64,000 bases of DNA from Archangiaceae bacterium. Its GTDB lineage: Bacteria > Myxococcota > Myxococcia > Myxococcales > Myxococcaceae. Below, piece after piece: positions 1 to 11,580 of the stretch. The stretch covers positions 372,001 to 436,000 of the forward strand of contig JADJNS010000005.1 of NCBI GenBank assembly GCA_016714225.1, in the 5' to 3' direction. The notes under the pieces were generated by a model. The model was not told the origin of the DNA. It worked only from the letters and a program-made list of their open reading frames with translations, and ran no database searches. Positions within the stretch are counted from its first letter, which is position 1. Every line of letters starts with the position of its first letter. The position numbers and the translations under genes are program-made.

Positions 1-1130
1 GAGGCGGGCGAGCACCGTAGGGGCGGCGAGGTAGAGCAGCACGAAGGCCGGCGCGGCCAGCATGCCGCGCAGCTCTTTCACGTCGCCGTCGTAGTGCGAC
101 AGCAGCAGCGCCACGAAGATGCCGCCCACCGTCAGCACCATCAGCGCGGTGAGCAGGAAGCCGCGCAGCGCGCCGGGCTTGAAGAGGTCGAGGCGCGGCG
201 AGCCGGCCCAGTGGCGGCGGGCCATGCCGTCGACGTCGCTGGCCACGAACAGGCCCACGAAGGCGAGGTGCACGCACAAGAGCACCTCGGCCACCGCCAG
301 CACGTCGGCGTCGGAGCCCGAGCGCTGCCAGCCCCAGAAGAACAGCCCCACCGCGCCGGCGACCTGCACCACGAAGGCGAGGCGGGGCCCGCGCGCGTAC
401 GACTCGGTGGCCAGCGAGAGCCGCGCCGCGGCGGCCTCGAACAGCAGCACCGCGTAGCTGACCAGCGACCACAGCGTGCCGATGGCGGCGGCCCAGAACG
501 CGTCGTCTGAGAGCAGGCTGCGCGCGCCTTCGACGAAGCCGGCCACCGCGCCGATGCCGCTCATCAGGCCCCACAAGAGCGTGCCGAGCAGCATGAAGTG
601 CAACAGCGCGCGGGTGATGCGCGCCTCGGCGAGGGTGGCGGTGCACACGCAGACCGAGGTGAGGAAGAGCTGCCAGGCGGCTCCGGTGAGCACGCAGAGC
701 AGAATCGTCGGCAGGTCGATGCCGTTGAGGTAGTAGCAGAAGAGCAGAAAGGGCCCGGCGGCGCTGGCGTAGAGCGCGCCCTGCACCAGGAAGCTCGAGA
801 GCTTTCCGCGCAAGATGCGGCGTGGCCCCAGACCGGTGAGGGTGAGCAGCACCCAGGTCTCGTCTTCGCGCTCGCGCGCCATCGAGCGGTACGCGGTGTA
901 GGGAATGATGAAGAACTGCACGATGCCGAGGCAGACGTAGAAGGCGATGAAGAAGGGGCGGCCGCCGTCGAAGCCCAGCTCGCTCGCGGTGGCCCACGCC
1001 ACCAGGCTGATGACCAGGCAGGCCAGCAGCATCAGGCCGAAAAAAACCCAGAACACGCGGGTGCGCAGGCCCTGGCGCACCTCTTTCACCACGATGGGGT
1101 TGAGCCGCTCGGACCACGTCGCCGCGCCGC

Positions 1131-1134
<4 letters not shown>
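1..1134 (-). CDS. ABC transporter permease, partial (3' end outside window)
   Basis: Reading the minus strand from an ATG at 1134 gives 378 residues with no stop before the window edge, so the C-terminus is missing. The protein starts MSGAATWSERLNPIVVKEVR and has about ten hydrophobic stretches, which fits an ABC-2 type membrane permease of the kind that opens 'NPIxxKExR'. Its start overlaps the stop of the upstream ATP-binding gene by four bases (ATGA on the minus strand), so the two are translationally coupled and likely form one exporter. Substrate is unknown. The family call rests on the opening motif, the topology and the neighbour. Confidence 0.8.
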
Positions 1135-2119
<985 letters not shown>

Positions 2120-2123
<4 letters not shown>

Positions 2124-3854
2124 CGCTCGAACCCTCCGCGCACGAGGTGGCGGCTGTCGGAGAGCTCGAGCGACAGGCCGCCCATCGGCACCAGCCCGGG
2201 CGTGCTCATCGCGGCGATGAACTCGTTCACGCGCAGCGGCGCGGTGAGGGCGGCGCGGGCCTCGGCCGAGAGGCGCGGCTTGAGCGAGACGAGCTGCACC
2301 GGCGCCTCGACCTTCTGCTCGGTCGCGGCCTTCTCTTCGCCGTCTTTGAGCGAGGTGACGCTGAACACCCCTTGCGAGGTGCGCAGCTGCAGGTAGTCGA
2401 GGTCGCTGCCGAGCGCGTTCTGCACCCGCGGAGCGCCGCCGCCGCTCGCCTTCACCACCACCCGGGCGCGGGTGGGCGCCGACGAGAGGAAGCTCCACTC
2501 GAGGTAGCTGCGCGAGGGAATGAAGTCGGCGCCCACCTTCAGCCCTTCGTCCCAGTTGATGGAGGCGGTCTGCTCGACGCCGCCATACTCCCGGGTGGTG
2601 GTGGGCGCGACCACCAGCTCACCGTTGCCGAAGCGCGCCGAGCCGGGCGCGAGGTTGGCGTAGAACGCGCCGACTCCGGCGGTGATGGCGCGGTGGTTCG
2701 CCGCGTCGAGCAGGGTGAAGCCCTGCACGGTGGAGTGCACGGTGAAGCCGTCGCGCAGCGCCGAGTAGCCGACGATGAGCGCGCAGGTGATGGCCGCGGT
2801 TCCGGGAATCGTGACCAGCAGCGCGGCGGGGCCCTTCTTGCGCGCGACCCACAGCGAGCCGGGGCCGATGGCGAGGGTGAACAGCGCGATGATGAGCACG
2901 AAGCGGCCGATGGGGGCGGTGGCCACCGGCAGCTTGAGCTCGTTGGCCGGCTCCGGCTCGTAGGCGTAGCGGTTGCGGCGGCCCTTGGGCTCGATGGCCC
3001 GCACCGGCACCCGCGCCTCGTGCGCGAGCAGCTGGGCCTCGCTGCAGCCCTGGCAGAAGGTGAGCCGCCCCACTCCGTACTGCGGGCTGTCTGAGGCGAG
3101 CAGCGGAAAAGAGGAGGCCAGGCCGCGCGCGCCCTGCATCAGCACCAGGTGACCGCCCAGGGCGGCGTAGGCCTCGAGCGCGCGGCGCTGCGCGTCGCTG
3201 AGCTGCTCGACCTTGGCGCCGCTCAAGACGACGGTGTCCCAACCCACGTACGAGGCGGTCTCGGAGGGTGCTTCGTCGATGCCGAGCGTCACCACCTGCA
3301 CCGTGGCGCTGCCCGAGAAGCTGGGCTTCGAGCCGGTGGTGGCCTGAAAGGTCTCGGCGGTGCCCAGGTTGAGCACCGCGCGCTGGTGCAGGTTCACCTG
3401 GGTGAAGCTGATGTGCGCCTCGCCGCGGTCGGAGATGCCGGGGCCGCGCACCCGAAACGCGCCGTAGCGCACGTGCGAGGGCACCGGCAGCGACACGACC
3501 CGCCGCTCGCCCTGCCCCACCTCGACCGAGCGGGTGAACTGGTGCGAGCCCCCCGAGCCGGTGGACGAGAAGGTCAGCTTGAGGGTCTGGCGCGGGCCGA
3601 GGGTGTTGTCGACGTGCACCACCAGGGGGAAGTAGCCGTAGTTGGGAGTCGCGAAGCGGTCGGTGACGGTGACCTTGGTCGGGCCGTCTCCCACCGGAGT
3701 GAGGTGGGTGTTGGCGAAGGCGTAGTCGTACGAATTCGCCCCGGTCGGGTCTTCTCTCGGCGAAGCGATGGGAGCCAGCTCGGCCGCTTCGACGTCGTCG
3801 ACCTCATCGGCCGCGTCGGTCTGCCCGGCGACGAGCGCGGCGAGCAGCGCGAGC

Positions 3855-3862
<8 letters not shown>
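2120..3862 (-). CDS. Large membrane-anchored protein of unknown function in MoxR/ABC operon
   Basis: A 580-residue protein. It has a signal-peptide-like N-terminus (MVELALLAALVAGQ), an extracytoplasmic beta-rich part (residues 50-150, with a 'PLVVHVDNTLGPRQTLKLTF'-like stretch), a GATase-like segment with 'GWDTVVLSGAKVEQLSDAQRRAL', then two membrane spans around 320-375. A cytoplasmic or periplasmic beta-rich tail follows. The architecture resembles membrane proteins found beside MoxR and ABC-2 exporters, but I do not recognise a named family. The start overlaps the upstream MoxR gene by eight bases and the stop overlaps the ABC ATPase by four. No DUF58 or vWA gene, usual MoxR partners, is visible here. 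Confidence 0.85.
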
Positions 3863-4847
<985 letters not shown>

Positions 4848-4862
4848 GTTGTCTCCTGGGGT

Positions 4863-6338
4863 TCACTGCGAATCGAAGTACCGCTTGATGAGCACGCGGT
4901 TGCGGGGCAGCAGGTTCCCATCGTCGTTGCCGCGTGCCTGCACACCCGAGGCCGCACCCGAGCCGCCGTGCATCACCGGCGCTTCGCCCTTCTTGGGGTT
5001 GGCCGCGCGCAGGCCGAAGAGATCTTGGCCTTCGCCGCCCTGGCCCTGCGGCAGCGGCTCGAACTTGAGGCGGTCGGGGTCGATGTTGGCTTCGCCGCCG
5101 AACACCAGGTCCTGCGGGGGCGAGTAGCCGTGGCCGGTGCCGGGGTCTTTCACGTGGCTGGCGTGGGCGTCGCCAGTGCCGCTCTGGCCTTCACCCTTCT
5201 GGCCTTCACCTTCGCCCTGGCCGCTCTGCCGGCCCTGGCCGGACTGCTTCTGGCCGCTCTGCTGCTGGCCGCTGCCGGGCTGCGGGCGCGAGGCCTGCCG
5301 CTGCCGCTGGCCGCCGGGGTTGAACTGCTGCGAGAGCTGCTGCTGACGCTGCTGCAGCGCCTTGCGCAAGTCGCTCACCTGCGAGCGCGAAGGCCCCTGC
5401 GGTTGGCCATTCTGCTGCTGACCGTTCTGACCCTGCTGCTGGCCGCTCTGCTGCCCCTGCTCCTGGCCCTTCTCTTGCCCCTGCCCCGCCTGCTCCTTCA
5501 TCGCCTGCTGCAGGGCCTGCTCCCCGCTCTGCGCCTGGCCATCGGCCATCGCCATGAGCGCCTGCTCGAGCTCCTCACGCTCTCTGGTCGCGCCCTCCCC
5601 GCCCTGCGCGGCCTTCATCGCGTCCTCGAGCGACTTCGCGGCGGCCTCACTGCGCGAGAGCTCTGCCTGCGCCTCTGCAGCCTGCCGGTCGAGCGCAGCG
5701 TTGAGGGTATCGGCCGCTTCCCAATCGGCGGAATCGAAGGTGCCGTCCTCGACCTCCTCCTTCAAACGCTCGAGCTCCTTCGCGATGGCGTCGTCGGCAG
5801 GCTCCTCGCGCGCGACGGCGTCGAGCTTCTCGACGAGCTCGTCGACGCGGGTGGCGGCGGCCGAGCTGACGGGCCGACTGGTCTTGGGCGGCAGGGGCAC
5901 GATGAACGCGATGAGGCCGGCGCAGGCCGCGAGCAGCAGCAGGCCTACGGGCCGCCGCGCCTCGATGGGCGGAGGCGTGACCTGGCGCACGCGCTGGTTG
6001 AGCTCGAGCTCCCACTCACCGACGGGCAGCTCGAGGCGGGTGAGCAGCAAGCCCCCGGCCTCGGCGCGGCGATCGGCGATCACCGCTGCCTGCCCTTCGG
6101 TGATGCGGTGCCCGCGCAGCAGCAGCCACCACGCCACCAGCGCGGCCGCGAAGACACAGGCTCCGACGGCCGCGACGTGGTGCTGCGCCACCAACCTCCA
6201 GGCAGCGAGCGCGGTCACCGCGCACCACATCGGGGCCACCGCGGCCTTCAGCGCGCGCTCGACCTCGAGACGGCGCTGCACCCGGCGCACCCGGGAAAGC
6301 ACGACGGCTCTCTTGCGTCGTTCGTCGCCGGCGGCCAT
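4863..6338 (-). CDS. Membrane protein with coiled-coil and Gln/Gly-rich low-complexity tail (DUF4175-like)
   Basis: A 491-residue protein. Two or three membrane spans lie in residues 30-75 and around 140-158. A coiled-coil, Glu/Ala-rich region follows (about 165-265), then a very biased Q/G/S tract (about 275-410) and a conserved-looking C-terminus ending in RVLIKRYFDSQ. The shape resembles the DUF4175-type proteins often found upstream of MoxR genes. It is the first gene of a five-gene minus-strand operon whose later members overlap. The low-complexity tract is rich in GQ and QQ repeats. Function is unknown; a scaffold role in envelope assembly is a guess. Confidence 0.82.
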   Translation of the reverse strand: MAAGDERRKRAVVLSRVRRVQRRLEVERALKAAVAPMWCAVTALAAWRLVAQHHVAAVGACVFAAALVAWWLLLRGHRITEGQAAVIADRRAEAGGLLLTRLELPVGEWELELNQRVRQVTPPPIEARRPVGLLLLAACAGLIAFIVPLPPKTSRPVSSAAATRVDELVEKLDAVAREEPADDAIAKELERLKEEVEDGTFDSADWEAADTLNAALDRQAAEAQAELSRSEAAAKSLEDAMKAAQGGEGATREREELEQALMAMADGQAQSGEQALQQAMKEQAGQGQEKGQEQGQQSGQQQGQNGQQQNGQPQGPSRSQVSDLRKALQQRQQQLSQQFNPGGQRQRQASRPQPGSGQQQSGQKQSGQGRQSGQGEGEGQKGEGQSGTGDAHASHVKDPGTGHGYSPPQDLVFGGEANIDPDRLKFEPLPQGQGGEGQDLFGLRAANPKKGEAPVMHGGSGAASGVQARGNDDGNLLPRNRVLIKRYFDSQ

Positions 6339-6447
6339 GGCGTGAGCGTGAGCTTAGCCGCGCCCACGTCCTGCGGTTGAACAACGTCGCCCGCCGGTCG
6401 GATGTTCCCTTCGAGCAGTCGGCGCAGCGGAGTAGAACGCGCGGGCG

Positions 6448-6954
6448 ATGACCGACGACGAGCTGACGAAGCTGCGGGCGAAGGTGCACGCCATCACGCG
6501 GCCCGAGAAGGGGCTGCTGCTGCTCTACGTGCTGATGGCGCTGATGACCTGCTTCCTGTTTCCCATCGTCTTCATACCCCTGCTGTTCCGCTACGAGACG
6601 CTGCGCTACCGCTTCGACGACGAAGGCGTGTTCATGTCGTTCGGCATCATCTTCCGCCGCGAGATGCAGCTCACCTACGCGCGCATGCAGGACATTCACC
6701 TCTCGCAGAACATCGTCGAGCGCTGGTTGAACATCGGCACGGTGACGATTCAGACCGCGGGCAGCGGTGAAGCCTCGCACCTCGCCATCGCGGGGGTGCG
6801 CGACAGCGACGCGATTCGCGACTACCTCTATGCGCGCATGCGCGGAGTGCGCGAGCACAAGGCGGTGCCGACCGCGGGCGCCGACGCGCTGCTCACCGAG
6901 ATTCGCGATGCGCTGCGCGACACCGCCGCGGCGCTGAAGGGCGGCGCGAGATGA
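6448..6954 (+). CDS. PH-domain membrane protein (YdbS/YdbT-like), first of pair
   Basis: A 168-residue protein with two adjacent membrane spans (about residues 21-47) and a bacterial PH domain (bPH2, formerly DUF304). The 'YRFDDEGVFMSFGIIFRRE' and 'TYARMQDIHLSQNIVERWL' segments are diagnostic of the YdbS/YdbT family. It overlaps the next gene, which encodes a second PH protein, by four bases (ATGA), matching the paired arrangement common for this family. These proteins are linked to envelope stress in other bacteria, but the exact role is unknown. It is transcribed divergently from the MoxR operon across a 109 bp gap. Confidence 0.85.
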   Translation: MTDDELTKLRAKVHAITRPEKGLLLLYVLMALMTCFLFPIVFIPLLFRYETLRYRFDDEGVFMSFGIIFRREMQLTYARMQDIHLSQNIVERWLNIGTVTIQTAGSGEASHLAIAGVRDSDAIRDYLYARMRGVREHKAVPTAGADALLTEIRDALRDTAAALKGGAR

Positions 6955-7661
6955 TCTCCGCGCTCACGCAGGCGCTCACTCCGCTCTTCCTGCCGCTGCT
7001 CAAGCTCGAGCTGAAGGCGCCACACCTGCCCGAGGGCGTGACGCTGGTGCGGCACCTGAAGCCGGCCCCGGCGTGGCTGGGGCTGCGCTACGCGGGCGTG
7101 CTCTTCGGCCTCTCGATGCAGCTGCTCGCGCTGGGCGGCGCGACGTTCGGCCTGCTGGTCACCGGAAAACCAGAAGGCGCGCTGGCGGCGGGGCTCGGGG
7201 CGCTGGTGATGCTGGGGGTCGTCTGCTTCTCGCTGGTCACCACCCGCATCGACTTCGAGCTGCGGCACTACCTGGTGGGCGACCGCAGCCTGCGGGTGAG
7301 CGCGGGCGCGGTGGTGCGGCGCGAGGTGACGCTGAGCTACGCGAACGTGCAGAACATCGAGGTGCTGCAGGGCCCGCTCGAGCGCCTGTTCGGCATCAAG
7401 TCGGTGACGGTCTCGACGGCAGGGGGTGGCGGAGCGGCGGCAGCAGCGAGCACGCACCAGGTGGTGCTGGCGGGCATCACCGACGCCGACGCGGTGCGCG
7501 AGCTGATCCTCGGCATGGTGAAGCAGCAGCGCGATACCGGCCTGGGTGAGGCACAGCACGCGCAGCAGCACGGCGGGGGTGGGTTCGACCCGACCCTGCT
7601 GGCCGAGGTGCGCGACGCGGCGCTGGCGGTGAAGCTGGCAGTACAAAGCCGAGCACCCTGA
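6951..7661 (+). CDS. PH-domain membrane protein (YdbS/YdbT-like), second of pair
   Basis: A 236-residue protein with two membrane spans (about residues 45-90) and one PH domain. 'VRREVTLSYANVQNIEVLQGPLERLFGI' is the family hallmark, followed by 'VTVSTAGGGG'. It starts inside the stop of the previous PH protein. The stop codon (7659-7661) lies inside a short dispersed repeat (7653-7689), so the extreme C-terminus (residues RAP) may have been reshaped when that repeat arrived. A Gly/Ala-rich loop sits inside the PH domain. Confidence 0.85.
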   Translation: MISALTQALTPLFLPLLKLELKAPHLPEGVTLVRHLKPAPAWLGLRYAGVLFGLSMQLLALGGATFGLLVTGKPEGALAAGLGALVMLGVVCFSLVTTRIDFELRHYLVGDRSLRVSAGAVVRREVTLSYANVQNIEVLQGPLERLFGIKSVTVSTAGGGGAAAAASTHQVVLAGITDADAVRELILGMVKQQRDTGLGEAQHAQQHGGGGFDPTLLAEVRDAALAVKLAVQSRAP

Positions 7662-7689
7662 GCGGAGGCCGAAGGCCGAAGTCGAGCAA
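7653..7689 (+). repeat. Short dispersed repeat, copy 1
   Basis: The sequence reads CACCCTGAGCGGAGGCCGAA and continues GGCCGAAGTCGAGCAA. Its second half matches 8751-8770 on the minus strand with one mismatch over 20 bases. Its first half matches the copy at 11223-11262 (minus). It overlaps the end of the upstream PH gene and lies just left of the broken IS110 gene. Confidence 0.6.
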
Positions 7690-7701
7690 CTGTGTTCGTT
7701 T

Positions 7702-8627
7702 TTATGCGGGGACCGGGGCATGAGGTGCCCACTCCTTTCGGTCGCGGCACATGGCGTTGAGAGCCACCAGCAGCTTCCGCATGCAGGCCACCAGCGCGAC
7801 CTTCGACGGTTTCCGCTGCTGAGCAGTCGTTGATACGTCGCCTTGAGCGTGGGGTTTGTGCGGATCGCGGACAAGGCCGCCATATAGAGGACGCTCGGAC
7901 GCCGCCTCGGCCGCCACAGATGGTCCGGCGTCCCTTCATCGCACCGCTGTCCCGGTTGAAGGGGGCGACCCGACCAGCGAAGCGATCTCCTTCCGGTTCA
8001 GCTTCCCGAGCTCGGGCAGCATGCTCACGAGCGTCAGCGCGGTCGTAGGGCCAACACCAGTGACCACGAGGAGCTCTTCTTTCTCGCGCCAGGCCGGCGT
8101 CTGTCGGATGCGCTTCTTCGTTTGCTCGTCGATGTCGTCGATTCGCTTGTTCAGCCACGCAATGTGCTTCGCAATGCTCTGCCGAACTTTTGGCGTCGCG
8201 TGCTCGAGGCGATTCTTCTCGGCAGTTCGCATGTCGATGAGCTGTCGCCGACGCTGAACCAACTCGACCAGCTCGCGTGTTCGGTCGTCTGGTACGTCCC
8301 TCATCGGGGGTTTGATGGCTTCCGCGAAATGCGCCAACACGCTGGCGTCATGTCCGTCTTCGCCAGCCTGTTATTCGCTTTCGCAAAGTCCCGAGCCTGG
8401 CGCGGGTTAATCGACACCGCAGGCAAGCCAGCAGCAACGAGCGCTGCCAACAGTTTGACCTCGTACCCGCCGGTTGCCTCCATCAGCACTCTGGTCGCGT
8501 GCTGTCCCTCACAGAAAGCCAGCACTTCTTCGATGCCGACCTCGTCATTCGCGAAGGTGCGGCACTCACCGGTTGGCCGAACCGACACGTCCAGCTTCTG
8601 CTTCGAAACGTCGACTCCAATGTTCAC
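7702..8627 (-). pseudogene. IS110-family transposase, disrupted by four small deletions
   Basis: The start (GTG at 8627) gives MNIGVDVSKQKLDVSV, the RuvC-like DEDD motif of IS110 transposases. The reading frame then breaks four times. About four bases are lost near 8347, removing part of the KTDxxDA motif. Single bases are lost near 7964, 7893 and 7809. Stitching the frames gives a near-complete protein of about 310 residues, including the transposase_20 segment 'LLVVTGVGPTTALTLVSMLPELG', the region 'APFNRDSGAMKGRRT' and 'PSKVALVACMRKLL', ending at the TAA or TAG near 7702. No in-frame nonsense change is seen. IS110 elements lack long terminal inverted repeats, so I cannot place the element's ends. 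It cannot be active as written. Confidence 0.9.
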
Positions 8628-8750
8628 CGCTCAGGTCGCTCTTTCGCCTCCCGCGACTGTGGATGCTTCATCCCTGCCCATGTTTGCGACATCCGAGCTC
8701 GTACTGGCCAACTGTTCGGGCTGCGAGAGAAGCGAATGGCACGGCGACCC

Positions 8751-8785
8751 TTGCTCGACTTCGGACTTCGTTGACCCACGGGTGC
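8751..8785 (-). repeat. Short dispersed repeat, copy 2 (inverted)
   Basis: On the minus strand, 8751-8770 reads CGAAGTCCGAAGTCGAGCAA, identical to part of the copy at 7669-7688 except one base, and in opposite orientation. The two copies flank the disrupted IS110 transposase, so they may mark the edges of the inserted DNA. Confidence 0.5.
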
Positions 8786-8856
8786 GCGGTCTGCCGTGCC
8801 ACCCACAATCGACGGAGGACTGGTGGCCGATAATGCCGCATCCTCGACATACAAAC

Positions 8857-8996
8857 GGGTGCACTCCAAGTCGAAGGCGCCCACGCCTCGCACTCCAGGC
8901 TCCAAGCAGCAGAGCGTGCGCACCGATACGATGGAGTATCTGCGCCTCAGCCTTCGGCGGGCGACGGCAGGGTTCGACGTAGCTCACCCTGACCGG
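8857..8996 (+). repeat. Left arm of imperfect inverted repeat flanking the tonB operon
   Basis: This stretch matches the reverse complement of 11106-11228. Shared blocks in order are GGGTGCACTCCA, GTCGAAGGC, CAAGCAGCA, ATACGATGGAGTATCTG, CAGCCTTCGGCGGGCGA and CCCTGACCGG, separated by diverged spacers. The block ATACGATGGAGTAT is itself a small hairpin (ATAC/GTAT around GATGGA). Confidence 0.75.
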
Positions 8997-9193
8997 TCTC
9001 GGGGCTTTCGACGGAAGAACCCACCCCTCTGGCCGGTTGTCGACGTCTTGACCGTTGGGGCTACGGGCTCTTAGCTGCCCGCACAACACTTCTTCACGGC
9101 GTAGAAACAGCGGCTGGCATGAAACAGAACACTGCTTCGTACCGTACGTTTGTTTGCCGGGCCGACCCGTAATCTGAGAGATCCCCTACCATC

Positions 9194-9883
9194 ATGACCT
9201 CCCTCCCCCTCGTCCTTGCGCAGCTCACCAATTCCGACCAGGGCTGGCTGACCCGCAAGCTGCTCGGCGTCACGCTCGGCAGCGCGGAGTGGGTGCTGTG
9301 GCTCTTGGCAGCCCTCTCGATTCTCTCCATCGCGGTGATGCTCGAGCGGGCGCTGTTCTTCAGCTCGCACCGGCTGGCCGACTCGGAGAACCTGGGCGTG
9401 CGCCTGGCGCGCGGCGAGCTCGACGCGGTGAAGGCGGCGGTCGCGAGCCAGAAGGGCATGGAGGCCGCGGTGGTGCGCGAGGCCATCGAGAGCGCCAGCA
9501 AGGGCCCCGACGCGGTCGAAGAGATCATCGCCGCCGCGGTGGCGCGCGAGAAGCCGCAGTACGAGCGGTTCCTCTCGTTTCTCGGCACGCTGGGCTCGAA
9601 CGCTCCGTTCATCGGGCTGTTCGGCACGGTGCTCGGCATCATCAAGGCGTTCAACGACCTGGGTCAGACCGGCGCCAAGGGCAACGCGATTCAGCAGACG
9701 GTGATGTCGGGCATCTCGGAGGCGCTGGTGGCGACCGCGGTCGGTCTGGCCGTCGCGATACCCGCGGTCGTCGGCTACAACGCGCTGACCCGCGCGCTGA
9801 AGACCATCACCTCGCGCACCAACTCGCTGGGCCACGCGGTGGTCGGCCATCTGCGCGCGACGGAAACGCGGAAGGCGGCGTAA
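9194..9883 (+). CDS. exbB: ExbB/TolQ-family proton channel protein
   Basis: A 229-residue MotA/TolQ/ExbB proton channel subunit. Three membrane spans lie near residues 30-52, 135-160 and 175-200. The conserved segment 'FLSFLGTLGSNAPFIGLFGTVLGIIKAF' and the following 'ALVATAVGLAVAIPAVVGYN' helix line the proton path. It is the first gene of exbB-exbD-tonB, with a 4 bp gap to exbD. It couples the proton gradient to TonB. TolQ is the alternative name, but the third gene is TonB-like and no TolB or Pal is present. Confidence 0.93.
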   Translation: MTSLPLVLAQLTNSDQGWLTRKLLGVTLGSAEWVLWLLAALSILSIAVMLERALFFSSHRLADSENLGVRLARGELDAVKAAVASQKGMEAAVVREAIESASKGPDAVEEIIAAAVAREKPQYERFLSFLGTLGSNAPFIGLFGTVLGIIKAFNDLGQTGAKGNAIQQTVMSGISEALVATAVGLAVAIPAVVGYNALTRALKTITSRTNSLGHAVVGHLRATETRKAA

Positions 9884-9887
9884 AGCG

Positions 9888-10322
<435 letters not shown>

Positions 10323-10338
10323 TCTGGGCGGAGTATCA

Positions 10339-11097
10339 ATGTCAGCGGCTGTGGCACTCCCCTCGCGGCGATACGACCCGACGAAGATTCTGGTCGTGAC
10401 GTTGCTCGCCTCTCTGGGCGGGCACGTCGGCTACGTGCTGTCGCTGAGCGGCAACGTGCCGCACTTCGCCGAGAACAAGCCCATCGAGATGGAGATGCTG
10501 ACGGTCGAGCCGCCCAAGCCGCCGCCTCCGCCCGACCCGCCGAAAGAAGAAGAGAAGCCCAAGCCTCCGCCGCCCAAGCCGGTGGTGAAGGTGGCGATAC
10601 CGAAGCCGAAGCTGGATGAGCTGCCCCCACCGCCGACGGAAGAGGCGCCGAAAGAAGACGTGAAGCCGCCGCCGATCGTGATTGGCGTGCAGCTGTCGGG
10701 TACCTCGTCGGCGGGCAACTTCGCCGCGCCGGTGGGCAACACCGCGATGGGCGGCGTGGCTCCGAAGGCGGTCGCGCCGGAGGAAGTGAAGGCCTACAAG
10801 GCGCCGAAGTACGTGCCGCCCGGCGGGGCCGACTCAGACCCGGTGGCCGAAGCGGAAGTGAAGATTCCCTACCCCGAAGAGGCGAAGCGCGCCGGCATCG
10901 AGGGCACGGTACGGCTGCGCATCACCGTCGACTTCGAGGGGCACGTCACCGAGGTGAAGGTGCTGAGCGGCCCGGGCTACGGGCTCGATGAGGCCGCGCG
11001 CGAGGCCATCAAGCGCTTCAAGTTCAAGCCCGCGCTGAAGGCCGGCGAAGCCGTCTCGACGACCATCACCTACAACTACACGTTCTTGTTGGACTGA
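10339..11097 (+). CDS. tonB: TonB-family energy transducer
   Basis: A 252-residue protein with an N-terminal anchor (ILVVTLLASLGGHVGYVLSL), a Pro/Lys/Glu-rich periplasm-spanning region (about residues 45-115), and a C-terminal TonB domain with 'YPEEAKRAGIEGTVRLRITV' and a 'FKFKPALKAG' segment. I chose the ATG at 10339 because GGCGGAG lies seven bases upstream. A longer frame from 10309 would add ten unlikely residues and overlap exbD. With ExbB and ExbD it should power outer-membrane TonB-dependent receptors; one receptor gene lies at 61648-63972. Confidence 0.92.
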   Translation: MSAAVALPSRRYDPTKILVVTLLASLGGHVGYVLSLSGNVPHFAENKPIEMEMLTVEPPKPPPPPDPPKEEEKPKPPPPKPVVKVAIPKPKLDELPPPPTEEAPKEDVKPPPIVIGVQLSGTSSAGNFAAPVGNTAMGGVAPKAVAPEEVKAYKAPKYVPPGGADSDPVAEAEVKIPYPEEAKRAGIEGTVRLRITVDFEGHVTEVKVLSGPGYGLDEAAREAIKRFKFKPALKAGEAVSTTITYNYTFLLD

Positions 11098-11105
11098 GAC
11101 GAAAC

Positions 11106-11228
11106 CCGGTCAGGGTCATCGCCCGCCGAAGGCTGTGCGGCAGATACTCCATCGTATTGCTGCGCAACGCGGTGCTGCTTGAAGCATGGAGCTCGCGTCA
11201 GTGGGTGCCTTCGACCTGGAGTGCACCC
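11106..11228 (-). repeat. Right arm of imperfect inverted repeat flanking the tonB operon
   Basis: The reverse complement of this stretch matches 8857-8996. It begins only eight bases after the tonB stop, so together the arms bracket exbB-exbD-tonB almost exactly on this side. Confidence 0.75.
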
Positions 11229-11262
11229 ATTCGACTCCGCGCTTCGCGCTTCGCTCAGGGTG
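11223..11262 (-). repeat. Short dispersed repeat, copy 3
   Basis: On the minus strand it reads CACCCTGAGCGAAGCGCGAA and continues GCGCGGAGTCGAATGGGTGC. It is a hairpin-forming variant of the copy at 7653-7689 and adjoins the right inverted-repeat arm. Confidence 0.55.
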
Positions 11263-11273
11263 CGCGGTTTCGG

Positions 11274-11540
11274 CTACCGCGGGTCGAGCGAGCCGGCGAC
11301 GACGTAGCCGCGCGGGGTCTGGTCGATGCGCAGGGCGGTGAAGCGCGCCGGCGCAGTGCCGACGCGGCGGAGCGTGACCTCCATCTCGGCGCCGAGCGCA
11401 GGCTCCATCGGAGCCAGAAACGACAGGCCCCGCGGAGACAGCTCGATGCTCTCGGCGAGGAAATCGACACCGCTCTCGATGTCGATGACCTCGACGGTGG
11501 TCTGAAACGGGGTGCGGGGGTGCTGGCGCTGTTCGGACAT
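11274..11540 (-). CDS. Small PilZ-domain protein
   Basis: An 88-residue single-domain PilZ protein from the ATG at 11540 (MSEQRQHPRTPFQ). It carries the c-di-GMP-binding RxxxR (R5-x3-R9) and a ELSPRG segment (residues 34-39) in place of D/NxSxxG, so the second motif has Glu instead of Asp or Asn. PilZ proteins bind cyclic di-GMP and relay it to motility or polysaccharide machinery. The longer upstream frame to 11669 is Ala-rich translation of non-coding DNA and was not used. No partner gene is obvious. Confidence 0.85.
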   Translation of the reverse strand: MSEQRQHPRTPFQTTVEVIDIESGVDFLAESIELSPRGLSFLAPMEPALGAEMEVTLRRVGTAPARFTALRIDQTPRGYVVAGSLDPR

Positions 11541-11580
11541 GTAGCGCGATGGTACGACCCGTCGCGCTCGCGTCAAAAAA

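Larger units (their letters stand above)
8628..9193. other. 566 bp intergenic region between IS110 remnant and tonB operon
   Basis: No credible gene is seen. Several short frames on the minus strand lack codon bias and disagree with each other. It holds the second copy of the short dispersed repeat (8751-8785) and the left arm of a 125-140 bp inverted repeat pair (8857-8996). The last 120 bases must contain the promoter of the exbB-exbD-tonB operon; the sequence there is less GC-rich than the genes around it, but I cannot name -35 and -10 boxes with confidence. Confidence 0.6.

Noticed and set aside
8628..9193. Minus-strand ORF of 152 codons at 8631-9089
   Set aside because: It crosses the repeat arm and short repeat and has no family resemblance; likely non-coding.
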